A stretch of DNA of 64,000 nt from Deinococcus sp. Arct2-2 (GTDB taxonomy: Bacteria > Deinococcota > Deinococci > Deinococcales > Deinococcaceae): the NCBI RefSeq assembly GCF_004801315.1, contig NZ_SSNW01000002.1:62001-126000 (forward strand), given 5' to 3'. The position numbers and the translations under genes were made by a program. The first letter of the stretch is position 1. Each line of letters opens with the position of its first letter. The notes beneath the pieces were generated by a model. It was not told the origin of the DNA, did no database searches, and was given only the letters and a program-made list of their open reading frames with translations. Below, one piece after another: positions 36,982 through 44,938 of the stretch.

Positions 36982-37749
36982 TCACCAGACCGTGTAACCG
37001 CCATCTACTACCAATGTATGTCCGGTCACAAAGCTGGAGGCGTCGGAGGCCAGATACAGCACGGCGGGCGCAATTTCACGCGGTTCGGCTACGCGGCCCA
37101 TCGGGGTTTCGCGCAACCACACGTCGCTCCACTCGGTAATCGCCAGCCCTTTTTTGGTCAGCGGAGTGGCCGTGTAACCGGGGGCCACCGCGTTCACGCG
37201 CACGCCGCGCCCCGCCCACTCGCCCGCCAAGCTGCGGGTCAGGTGAATCACTGCCGCTTTACTGGCGTTATAAGACACTTGTGCCTGAGGGTGGTTGGAG
37301 ATCATGCCGGACATGGAGGCGGTGCTGACGATGCTGCCCGATCCGGCATCCAGCATCTTTTTGCCGAACTCGCGGCAGCACCAGAACACGCCGTCCAGAT
37401 TCACGCGCATGACCGCATTCCAGTCATCGTCGGAGGCCTCTTCGGCGGGGCCGTTGCGAACAATTCCGGCGTTGTTGACCAACACATCCACGCGCCCCAA
37501 CCGCTCAGCCAGAGTTTTCACTGCCGCCGAATCGGTGACATTCAGCACTTCAAAGGTGCCGCCGATGCTGGACGCGGCTTCTTCACCCACCGCCGGATTC
37601 ATGTCGGCAATGATAATGGTCGCACCCGCTTCGCCCAGCGCTTTGGCAATTTCAAAGCCGATGCCCTGCGCCGCGCCCGTGACAAGGGCCGTTTTGCCGT
37701 CTAGTTTGAACAGATCAAGGATGTTGGAAGAAGTGGGAGCCTGAGTCAT
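36982..37749 (-). CDS. Short-chain dehydrogenase/reductase
   Basis: A 255-residue classical SDR: TGAAQGIGFEIAKALG is the cofactor loop, NNAGIV follows strand 4, and the catalytic Ser, Tyr and Lys are in STASMSG and YNASKAAV. After the second strand ADMNP begins with Asp, so NAD is likely. The C-terminus SSFVTGHTLVVDGGYTVW is typical. The cluster suggests arabinitol, mannitol or sorbitol dehydrogenase activity, though the substrate is not readable. It lies 82 bp after the mannitol-type dehydrogenase on the same strand. Confidence 0.9.
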   Translation of the reverse strand: MTQAPTSSNILDLFKLDGKTALVTGAAQGIGFEIAKALGEAGATIIIADMNPAVGEEAASSIGGTFEVLNVTDSAAVKTLAERLGRVDVLVNNAGIVRNGPAEEASDDDWNAVMRVNLDGVFWCCREFGKKMLDAGSGSIVSTASMSGMISNHPQAQVSYNASKAAVIHLTRSLAGEWAGRGVRVNAVAPGYTATPLTKKGLAITEWSDVWLRETPMGRVAEPREIAPAVLYLASDASSFVTGHTLVVDGGYTVW

Positions 37750-37831
37750 GGGTTGTCCTTAAGGGGAAATGAAAGAGGAAGAAGTGAGCTGAAGGGATTG
37801 AGAAGGCTCACACGGGTTTGATTCACAGGCT

Positions 37832-39337
37832 TCAGGCTGAACCCGCGCCCACACTGGTTTTGCTCCCAGTTTTGGTGGCCAGTTCTTCTAGTGCGCCGAG
37901 TGCGCCCAGACGCTGCACACACTCACGGCCTGCCAGATACGCTGCCCGGAAGCGCTCGCTGTGGGCCAAATCGCCAAAAATATCTTCAAGCTCTAAGAAC
38001 GCTCCCGGCTGCTGGCTCTCGCGCAGGGCCGCTGCCGTCAGTCGTTCGGCGCGGGGATCTACGAGGGGAAAGCGTCCGGCGCGGGCCGCTTCTATGTACA
38101 CGCTCCAAGCCGCCACGACGAGGGCCGAACGCTCTATTTCGCCGCCCGTGTCCAGTTGCTCGCGGATGACGGGCAAGAGGAACTTGGGGATACGCTCTGA
38201 GCCTTCGGCCACCAAGCGGGCCAGCGTGTCCTGAATGGCGGGGCTGCCAAAGCGCTCGATCAGTTGGTGGTGGTAGGCGGCTAGGTCGATTCCCGGCACG
38301 GCCTGCAAAGTGGGCGTGGCTTCCTGCGCCATGTAACCCAGCAAAAAATCCACGAACAGCGGGTGCTGAAGAACTTCGTGGGCATAGGTGTAGCCTGCGA
38401 GCAGCCCCAGATGACTCATCGCCTGATGCGAGGCATTTAGGAGCCGCAGCTTCATCAGTTCGTAAGGTTCCACATCGTCTACAACGTGTACGCCCACACT
38501 TTCCAGCGCAGGCCGTCCCATCGTAAAGTTATCTTCCAGCACCCATTGGGTAAAGGTTTCGGCCAATACCGGCCACTCATCTTCAACGCCGTAGTCGGCG
38601 GCCAATTCTTGCTTGGTCTGCTCGCTGGTCACAGGCGTAATGCGGTCTACCATCGAGTTGGGGAAGGCGACCTGTCGCGCCACCCACTCGCCCAGTTCGG
38701 CGTCCTTCAGGCGGGCGAAGGCAGTAAAGGCATGCTGGGCCACATGGCCGTTGCCCTGCATGTTGTCGCAGGACATCACGGTAAAGGGCGCGATACCGCG
38801 TTCACGGCGGCGGCGCAGCCCTTCGGTGATGAACCCGAATACTGTTTGGGGCGTCGCCCCCGCTCTCAGATCATTCTGAATAGCCGGACTGGACACTTCA
38901 AACTCGCCTGTAACGTTGTTAACGCTGTAGCCGCCTTCGGTGACCGTCAGAGAGACGATTTTGGTGGCCGGATCAGCCAGTTTTTCCAGCACTGCTTCAG
39001 GATCATCGGGCGCAAACAGAAAGCGGTTGATCGCCCCGATGATGCGGGCCTCCGACTGACCATCTGGCGATACGGTGATGAGGGTGTAAAGGTTGTCTTG
39101 GGCGGCAAAAACAGCCTGCATCCGGGCATCGTGAGGCAGCACGCCTACCCCGCAAATGGCCCACTCGGTACTGCCTCGCGCGTTCAGCAGGCGGTCTAGG
39201 TACATGGCTTCGTGCGAGCGATGAAACCCACCTACGCCAAAGTGAACGATGCCGGACTGAAGGGTTGAAGGATCGTAGTTGGGAACCAGAACGCTGGAAC
39301 TCAGTGCGTCTAGGGCTGATCGGTTGAGTTTGACCAT
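37832..39337 (-). CDS. Mannitol dehydrogenase family protein
   Basis: A 501-residue polyol-specific long-chain dehydrogenase. It begins with the Rossmann block VHFGVGGFHRSHEAMYLD; VMSCDNMQGNG and FPNSMVDRITP are family signatures and the catalytic Lys is in ELMKLRLLNASHQAM. The size and motifs match mannitol 2-dehydrogenase and fructuronate reductase-like proteins. In this cluster it most likely oxidises mannitol, arabinitol or sorbitol to a ketose. It starts 304 bp after the permease genes of the same strand. Confidence 0.92.
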   Translation of the reverse strand: MVKLNRSALDALSSSVLVPNYDPSTLQSGIVHFGVGGFHRSHEAMYLDRLLNARGSTEWAICGVGVLPHDARMQAVFAAQDNLYTLITVSPDGQSEARIIGAINRFLFAPDDPEAVLEKLADPATKIVSLTVTEGGYSVNNVTGEFEVSSPAIQNDLRAGATPQTVFGFITEGLRRRRERGIAPFTVMSCDNMQGNGHVAQHAFTAFARLKDAELGEWVARQVAFPNSMVDRITPVTSEQTKQELAADYGVEDEWPVLAETFTQWVLEDNFTMGRPALESVGVHVVDDVEPYELMKLRLLNASHQAMSHLGLLAGYTYAHEVLQHPLFVDFLLGYMAQEATPTLQAVPGIDLAAYHHQLIERFGSPAIQDTLARLVAEGSERIPKFLLPVIREQLDTGGEIERSALVVAAWSVYIEAARAGRFPLVDPRAERLTAAALRESQQPGAFLELEDIFGDLAHSERFRAAYLAGRECVQRLGALGALEELATKTGSKTSVGAGSA

Positions 39338-39641
39338 ATCGGGACTCCCACAATGCTGAAGGTGTTCTTGTGATTCTGTTCTGTCAGTGGTTGGTGTTGA
39401 GTCGTGAGAGACGAGCAGGGCGAGCGCAGAACCTAGGGGGCTCTCAAGAAGAACTTTTGAAACGCTGTCATTTGTGTGGATTTACGCCCCAAACAACGCG
39501 GCCCTGAAGCGCTTGACGGCGGTTCAGAGCCTGAAAGGTGCGCCCACTGTCTCTTGGAACAGTCTCCAGTTACTTTGTCTCAGGATTGAGGTTTGGCGTG
39601 GGCTGGGGCAGCCCCCGTTGCCCGTCCCACGCTGAAAACCT
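39338..39641. other. Gap between transport genes and polyol dehydrogenases
   Basis: A 304-bp gap on the minus-strand cluster between permease stop and mannitol-type dehydrogenase start. I see no gene, no clear terminator and no copy of the LacI operator motif found near 43.1 kb. A separate promoter for the dehydrogenase genes may lie here. Confidence 0.4.
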
Positions 39642-40520
39642 TTACTTCACGGCTCCGAGACTGAGGCCGCGCACGAGTTGACGCTGGGCGACCCAACCGA
39701 AGATCAGCACAGGCAACACGGTGAGGGTCGCGGCGGCGCTGAGTTGCGCCCAGAACAGGCCCATGCTGGTTTTAAACGAACCGATATACACGCTGAGCGG
39801 CGCGGCGTCCGATGTGGTGAGGTTCAGGGCAAAGAAGACTTCGTTCCACGCGAAGATCAAGCACAGCAGCGCGGTCGCCGACACACCGGGCATACTCAGC
39901 GGCAGCGCGATTCTGAAGAATTCTTGGCTGACGCTCGCGCCGTCAATTTTAGCGGCCTCATAGATCGCATACGGAATCTCGGTGAGGTACGAGTGCATCA
40001 TCCACACCACCAGCGGCAAGTTCATGGTGGTGTACATCAGGATCAGGCCCAAGCGGGTATCGAGCAGGCCGAGGCTTTTGTACAGCAGGAACAGCGGCAC
40101 GATCACGCCCACTGCGGGCATCATCTTGGTAGACAGCATCCAAGTCAGGGTGTTTTGGGCGCGTTTGGTGGGATACACCGCCAGAGCAAAGGCAGCGGGC
40201 AGACCCAGCACGAAGGCCAGAAGTGTGCTGCCGATAGCGGCGATGAGACTATTGACCAGCGCCGGAAAATAGCTGGGCAAAGCCCGCTGGAAATTGTCGG
40301 TAATAGGCGTAAAGGAGAAGACAGGCGGCACCGCGAAAGCCTGAGCTTCTGTTTTGAAGGCGGCCATCATCATCCAGACCAGCGGGAAGAGGAAGGAAAT
40401 GGCGATGATGTAGGTGATGGTGGTCAGCACGATGTTCTGAACGCGTGTGCGGGCGGCAGCGCTGCTCCGTTTGGCTGGGGGCGGCGCGACTGGGGAAGGG
40501 GTGGTGGGTACGGCAGTCAT
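39642..40520 (-). CDS. Polyol ABC transporter permease (MalG-like)
   Basis: A 292-residue permease with six hydrophobic segments; EAA loop YEAAKIDGASVSQEFFRIALPLSMP; C-terminus RQLVRGLSLGAVK, typical of the MalG/SmoG group. The ATG at 40520 stands 2 bp after the stop of the upstream permease, with AGGGGGA as ribosome site. Part of the polyol importer with the next two genes; the ATPase is missing locally. Confidence 0.9.
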   Translation of the reverse strand: MTAVPTTPSPVAPPPAKRSSAAARTRVQNIVLTTITYIIAISFLFPLVWMMMAAFKTEAQAFAVPPVFSFTPITDNFQRALPSYFPALVNSLIAAIGSTLLAFVLGLPAAFALAVYPTKRAQNTLTWMLSTKMMPAVGVIVPLFLLYKSLGLLDTRLGLILMYTTMNLPLVVWMMHSYLTEIPYAIYEAAKIDGASVSQEFFRIALPLSMPGVSATALLCLIFAWNEVFFALNLTTSDAAPLSVYIGSFKTSMGLFWAQLSAAATLTVLPVLIFGWVAQRQLVRGLSLGAVK

Positions 40521-40522
40521 GG

Positions 40523-41446
40523 TCAGTCCCCCTTGTTGTGGGCCAGCGTGCGGTTGATCATTCGCAGCAGGTACACCGCCAGAATGTTGGTGAGAATCAC
40601 GGTCAGCACGCCGGCGGCACTGGCGAGGCCGATGTTGTACTCGGCAAAAGCCTTCTGGTAGATGAAGTAGGGCAAGTTGGTGGTCGCCACACCCGGCCCG
40701 CCCGACGTACTGCCGTAGATTTCCCCGTAGACCTGAAGCAGCGCGATGGTTTCCATCAACACGACGACTTGAATGGCCTGCGTCCAGTGGGGCAGCACCA
40801 CGTAGCGGAACTCTTGCCAAGGGCTGGCTCCGTCAAGGCGCACGGCTTCCAACTGGTCTTCGGGCAGGCTTTGCAGTCCGGTCAGCAGGATCAACATGGC
40901 AAACGGCGTCCATTCCCACGCGATCATGGCAATGACGCTGGCCATCGGAAATTGGGCCAACCAGTCGACGGGCACGCCGCCCAGCGAACTGACCACCCAC
41001 GAGAAGAACCCGAACACAGGGTTCAGCAGCATGTTCTTCCACACCACAGCGGTCACGATGGGCATGACCAAGAACGAACTGATCATCAGGGTACGCAGCA
41101 GGGTACGGCCCGGAAAATTGCGGTTGAGCAGCATGGCGAGCGAGCCGCCCAAAATGAGCGTGACCGTGAGTGTGCCGCCCGCCAACACCAGCGTATTGAG
41201 GACGATTCGCAGGTTGCTGGCATCGGTGAGCAGCGAAATGTAGTTACCCAGCCCCACGAACGGGCGGTTGGTGGGGTCGACGAGGTTATAGCGGAACAGC
41301 GAGTAGTACAGCGTCATGAAAAACGGCACCTGAGTGGTGAGGATCAGGTACAGCATGGCGGGCCAGATGAGTGCCGCAGGCGTAAAGCGGAAGCGTTGGC
41401 GCGGAGCAGGCGGGCTGGTGGCAGCGAGGTTCTGAGCGACAGTCAT
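40523..41446 (-). CDS. Polyol ABC transporter permease (MalF-like)
   Basis: A 307-residue permease: first membrane helix LIWPAMLYLILTTQVPFFMTLYYSLF, then five more, with the EAA loop LEAVRLDGASPWQEFRYVVLPHWTQ. The sequence is like SmoF/MtlF permeases of sorbitol/mannitol importers. The ATG at 41446 has AGAAGGTGG 5 nt upstream; a GTG at 41455 would add three residues. A strong hairpin separates it from the binding-protein gene. Confidence 0.9.
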   Translation of the reverse strand: MTVAQNLAATSPPAPRQRFRFTPAALIWPAMLYLILTTQVPFFMTLYYSLFRYNLVDPTNRPFVGLGNYISLLTDASNLRIVLNTLVLAGGTLTVTLILGGSLAMLLNRNFPGRTLLRTLMISSFLVMPIVTAVVWKNMLLNPVFGFFSWVVSSLGGVPVDWLAQFPMASVIAMIAWEWTPFAMLILLTGLQSLPEDQLEAVRLDGASPWQEFRYVVLPHWTQAIQVVVLMETIALLQVYGEIYGSTSGGPGVATTNLPYFIYQKAFAEYNIGLASAAGVLTVILTNILAVYLLRMINRTLAHNKGD

Positions 41447-41550
41447 GGGATCCACCTTCTAAGCAAAAACAGCCAGTGAGGGCTGGTCAGTTCGGAACCG
41501 GAGCGGGGCTTGAGCTGAACAGAAGGGAGTTCATTTTCCGGGGAAACGGT

Positions 41551-41581
41551 TGCATGGGGCGGAACACTGCCGCCCCATGCA
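41551..41581 (-). promoter_or_regulatory. Strong hairpin between binding-protein and permease genes
   Basis: TGCATGGGGCGG (41551-41562) and CCGCCCCATGCA (41570-41581) form a perfect 12-bp stem with a 7-nt loop, 47 bp past the binding-protein stop. On the minus strand it is followed by ACCGTTTCCCC rather than a T-tract. It may stabilise the binding-protein message or attenuate the permeases, as does the hairpin at 12251-12279 in the other ABC operon. Confidence 0.6.
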
Positions 41582-41627
41582 GGCCATCAAGTTTCAATTG
41601 CTAGAACAGGCCCGCTGTCAGCAGAAT

Positions 41628-42998
41628 TTACTTCTGGTAGCCGCCGTCTTTGGCCGTCTTGTTGGCCGCGTCCTGCGCCAGTTTGATGGCCTGATCGATG
41701 GTGGTCTGGCCGCTGAGTGCGCCCGCAATGTACTGCCCGACGACTGTGCCAAGGGCCTGGAACTCAGGAATGGCGACGAACTGAATCCCGGTGTAGGGCA
41801 CGGGGTCTTTGGTGGCCTTGTTCACGTCTGCGGTGTTCAGAGCGTTGATGACCAGACCGCTGAAGGCTCCGGCGGCCTTCTTGTAGCTGGCGTTGCTGTA
41901 GGTGCTGGCGCGGGTGCCGGGAGGGACGCTGGCCCACGTGCCTTTGGTCTTGGCGACCAGCGCGATGTACTCCTGACTGGTTGCCCACGTGATGAACTTG
42001 AAAGCCGCGTCTTCTTGTTTGCTGCTCTTGGGAATGGCGAGATTCCAGCTCCAGTACCAGTGGTTGCCGCGCGGGGTGCCGGGGCCGACGGGCGCATTGG
42101 CAAACCCGACGCTCTTGACGATTTTGCTGCTGCTGGGATCGCTGAGGAATCCAGCAGCCACCGTCGCGTCTACCCACATTCCGCACTTGCCCTGGCTCAT
42201 CAGGGTCAGGTTTTCGGTAAAGCCGTTGGAGGTGGCTCCGGGAGGGCCAGACTTCTTCATCAGGTTGACGTAGAACGTCAGGGCGCTCTTCCAAGCGGGG
42301 CTGTTCAGCTGGGCTTGCCAGTTGTTGTCGAACCAGCGTGCGCCGAAGGTGTTGGCCAGCGTGCTGAAGAACGCGGCGTTCTCCCCCCAGCCGGGCAGGC
42401 CGCGCAGGCAGATGCCGTACACGCCCGCAGCGGGATTATGAATTTTGGCGGCAAAGCCCTGCACTTGGCTCCAAGTGGGCTGAACAGGCATGGTCAGGCC
42501 GGCCTTCTTGAACAGGTCTTTGTTGTAGTACGTCATGGAGCTTTCAGCGTAAAACGGCACGGCGTAGAGGTTGCCCTTCACGGTCAGAGCGCCGCGCACG
42601 CTGGGCAAAATGTCGTTCACGTTGTAGCTCTTGGCGAGGGCTGCATTCTTGGCAAACAGGGGCGTCAGGGGATCGAGCCAGCCGTTCTTGGCCCAGATCG
42701 GCACTTCGTATGCGCCGACGGTGGCCACGTCAAAGCTGCCCGCGCCGCTTGCTACGTCCAGCGTAATCTTCTGGCGCAGTTCGTTTTCAGGCAGCACCAC
42801 CCATTTCACGGTGATGTCAGGGTACTTTTTGTTGAACTCTCCAGTCAGGCCCTGCATCGTGACCATGTCGGGGTTGTTGACGGTGGCAATCGTGATGGTG
42901 CTGGCCGCCGACGCAGCCGACAGAGCGGCGGCAGTGCCGAGCGAAAGGGCCAAGGTCAGAGAACGCTTGAACGAGAACCGCTTTGAAATCGATTGCAT
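41628..42998 (-). CDS. Polyol ABC transporter substrate-binding protein
   Basis: A 456-residue secreted protein: basic start MQSISKRFSFKRS, a hydrophobic stretch and a likely signal peptidase site after ALSAASAAS, then STITIATVNNPDM and the block KKYPDITVKWVVLPENELRQK. This resembles SmoE/MtlE-type binding proteins for sorbitol and mannitol, which agrees with the dehydrogenases downstream. It has no lipobox. GGAGG lies 7 nt before the ATG at 42998; the frame is open 46 codons further but without a site. Two LacI-type palindromes are upstream. Confidence 0.88.
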   Translation of the reverse strand: MQSISKRFSFKRSLTLALSLGTAAALSAASAASTITIATVNNPDMVTMQGLTGEFNKKYPDITVKWVVLPENELRQKITLDVASGAGSFDVATVGAYEVPIWAKNGWLDPLTPLFAKNAALAKSYNVNDILPSVRGALTVKGNLYAVPFYAESSMTYYNKDLFKKAGLTMPVQPTWSQVQGFAAKIHNPAAGVYGICLRGLPGWGENAAFFSTLANTFGARWFDNNWQAQLNSPAWKSALTFYVNLMKKSGPPGATSNGFTENLTLMSQGKCGMWVDATVAAGFLSDPSSSKIVKSVGFANAPVGPGTPRGNHWYWSWNLAIPKSSKQEDAAFKFITWATSQEYIALVAKTKGTWASVPPGTRASTYSNASYKKAAGAFSGLVINALNTADVNKATKDPVPYTGIQFVAIPEFQALGTVVGQYIAGALSGQTTIDQAIKLAQDAANKTAKDGGYQK

Positions 42999-43492
42999 GG
43001 GTGAGCCTCCGGGGCGCGTGCCGCCAATACGACGGCAGGAAGAGGATGAGGCGGCAAGGAACGCGGTACACAGGCGTACCGGGCAGACCGGGTGACCGCT
43101 TTCACCCAGAACTTTGATTGATGGTCTCGTGACCATTAGTGAACCACATCTTTCACCGAATGTCCAGCCCTAAGCGTATTCTCTACACTTGGTTCAATGA
43201 TCTCGTGACCATTGGCGTATCGTGGAGTCGTTCAGAGCGTTCTAGGAGTCTGTGTATGCCGCGTATGTTGATCGCCAACCGCCCTATCTGGGGCATACCC
43301 TCAGGCTTGCCGAACTGGGCAGGAGGAGAGCCGCGTGATACGGACTTGCTTTGAGGCCTGGGCATCCGCAACGACACCAGATGTTCGTGGATGGCCGCCG
43401 TCCTCTCCGTGTTGCCGCTCGTTCCACTCGGATGAGGCCCGCACATCAGCGCCATTCCGGACGACTCGTGTTTTACCGCTATGACGCATAGA
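42999..43492. promoter_or_regulatory. Divergent control region of the polyol cluster
   Basis: This spacer separates the leftward transport operon from the rightward LacI-type gene. It holds two copies of one palindrome: ATGGTCTCGTGACCAT (43121-43136, perfect 6+4+6) and ATGATCTCGTGACCAT (43197-43212, one mismatch). Their centres are 76 bp apart, near seven helical turns, so DNA looping by a LacI dimer pair is possible. No single promoter could be fixed with confidence between or beside them. Confidence 0.65.
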
Positions 43493-44512
43493 ATGGCCCG
43501 CGTGTCCACCATTCAAGACGTCGCGCGACTCGCGGGCGTCTCCCCCACCACTGCAAAACGTGCCCTGCGTGAAGCCGATAAACTTACGCCCGAAACCCTT
43601 GCCCGCGTGCAGGCCGCGATAGAAGCGCTGCACTACGAACCCGACCAACGCGCGGGCGGCCTGCGCGGAGGCCAAAGCCAAACGGTGGGTTTGGTGCTGG
43701 GCAGCATCGTCGAACCCTTTTTTGCCCAGTTTGCCCGCACCGCCGCCCGTACCCTCAACCGGGCCGGATACACGCTGATCATTACCGAAAATGAGTACAG
43801 CGCCGCCCGTGAAGTGGAAGAACTGCGCCGCTTGTACGGGCAACGGGTGGCGGCCATCATGATTCGGGCGGGCTACGGCCCCGAAAGCCGTGAATATCTG
43901 GCCCGCATGGTGGCGCGGGGCGTGGTGGTCGTAGAATTCGATTACACGTCGCCCAACAGTCCCTATACCCACGTGATGCTGAACAACGCCGCTGCCATGT
44001 ACAGCGCCGTCGCTTATGTGCACAGGCTAGGCCACCGCCGAGTCGCTGCACTGGGTACCTACCACCCGAGCATCCACCCTGAAGAACGCAGCCGCGCTTT
44101 TCCGGAAGCCATGAACGCGCATGGCCTCACCGTGCCGCCCGAATACCAGCGCGTCACACTGCTCACCGAGGACACCGCTTACCGCCTGACGCACGACCTG
44201 ATGAGTCTGCCTGCGCCGCCCACGGCCCTGATCGCGCTGGCAGGCACGCAAGCTGTGGGCGCTTACCGGGCACTGCGTGAACGTGAACTGCATATTCCGG
44301 GCGACGTCAGTTTGCTCACCTTCGACAATTACCCGTGGACAGCGCTGGTAGAGCCGCCCATTACGGTCATAGAGCAGCCGGTAGAAGCGATGGCCGAAGC
44401 GACAGCGCTTAAAATTATCGCCGCCCTAGAAGGCGGCTCGACGGGCGAAAGCATCACGTTTCCGGGCAAACTGATTGAGCGAGGAAGTTGTGGTCCGCCT
44501 AAGCCGGATTGA
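43493..44512 (+). CDS. LacI-family regulator of the polyol cluster
   Basis: About 339 residues. The N-terminal helix-turn-helix is VSTIQDVARLAGVSPTTAKRAL and YEPDQRAGGLRGGQSQTVGLVLGS is the hinge leading to a periplasmic-binding-like effector domain of the GalR/LacI type. The effector is probably a polyol. The ATG at 43493 or the one at 43481 could be used; neither has a good ribosome site. It is divergent from the binding-protein operon and probably represses that operon and itself through the two palindromes in the spacer. Confidence 0.9.
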   Translation: MARVSTIQDVARLAGVSPTTAKRALREADKLTPETLARVQAAIEALHYEPDQRAGGLRGGQSQTVGLVLGSIVEPFFAQFARTAARTLNRAGYTLIITENEYSAAREVEELRRLYGQRVAAIMIRAGYGPESREYLARMVARGVVVVEFDYTSPNSPYTHVMLNNAAAMYSAVAYVHRLGHRRVAALGTYHPSIHPEERSRAFPEAMNAHGLTVPPEYQRVTLLTEDTAYRLTHDLMSLPAPPTALIALAGTQAVGAYRALRERELHIPGDVSLLTFDNYPWTALVEPPITVIEQPVEAMAEATALKIIAALEGGSTGESITFPGKLIERGSCGPPKPD

Positions 44513-44529
44513 GGGCCACCCTCTGAACC

Positions 44530-44736
44530 TTAAAGCTCGGCTGCACCGAACTGGCCCATCTGTCCCTGCTCCAGATCTTCTTGCTGCACGAGGGCCGGAA
44601 TAGCCAAGGCGGCCAGCACCATTGCGGCGGCGGCGGCGGCAGCCATCGCCCAAAGGTTGCCCGTAAACAGCAGCACCAGCGTCAGCACGCTCAGCGCACT
44701 GGAACTTCCCATCAGCAGCGAGAGGACAGAGATCAT
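44530..44736 (-). CDS. Small membrane protein
   Basis: A 68-residue peptide with two hydrophobic segments (ISVLSLLMGSSSALSVLTLVLLF and LWAMAAAAAAAMVLAALAIPALV) separated by TGN and a polar tail QQEDLEQGQMGQFGAAEL. The first ATG (44736) is favoured because residues before it are polar; the frame can begin at 44754. No good ribosome site is seen. It is convergent with lacI. It may be a real, lineage-specific membrane peptide or a chance frame. Confidence 0.45.
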   Translation of the reverse strand: MISVLSLLMGSSSALSVLTLVLLFTGNLWAMAAAAAAAMVLAALAIPALVQQEDLEQGQMGQFGAAEL

Positions 44737-44938
44737 GCTCTGAGTGTGGCGCAACAGATCAGGCTACACATGAATTTCTCATAAAGCTGGCCTTTGGCCG
44801 CCCTTCGGCTGACCTGAAGAGTCCGGGTGTAGCTCTCCAGTGCGTGCAGGCACACGGCAGCAAGGAGCTGAAAGCTGACAGAATGCACACTGGAGACCAG
44901 CCCACCTTTTCCGCCGCCTGCCCAAATAAGGATTCCAG

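Noticed and set aside
44834..44896. Inverted repeat TCTCCAGTG/CACTGGAGA before the flavoprotein gene
   Set aside because: Only 9 bp with a 45-nt loop, no repeated copy nearby and no flanking promoter; too weak to call.
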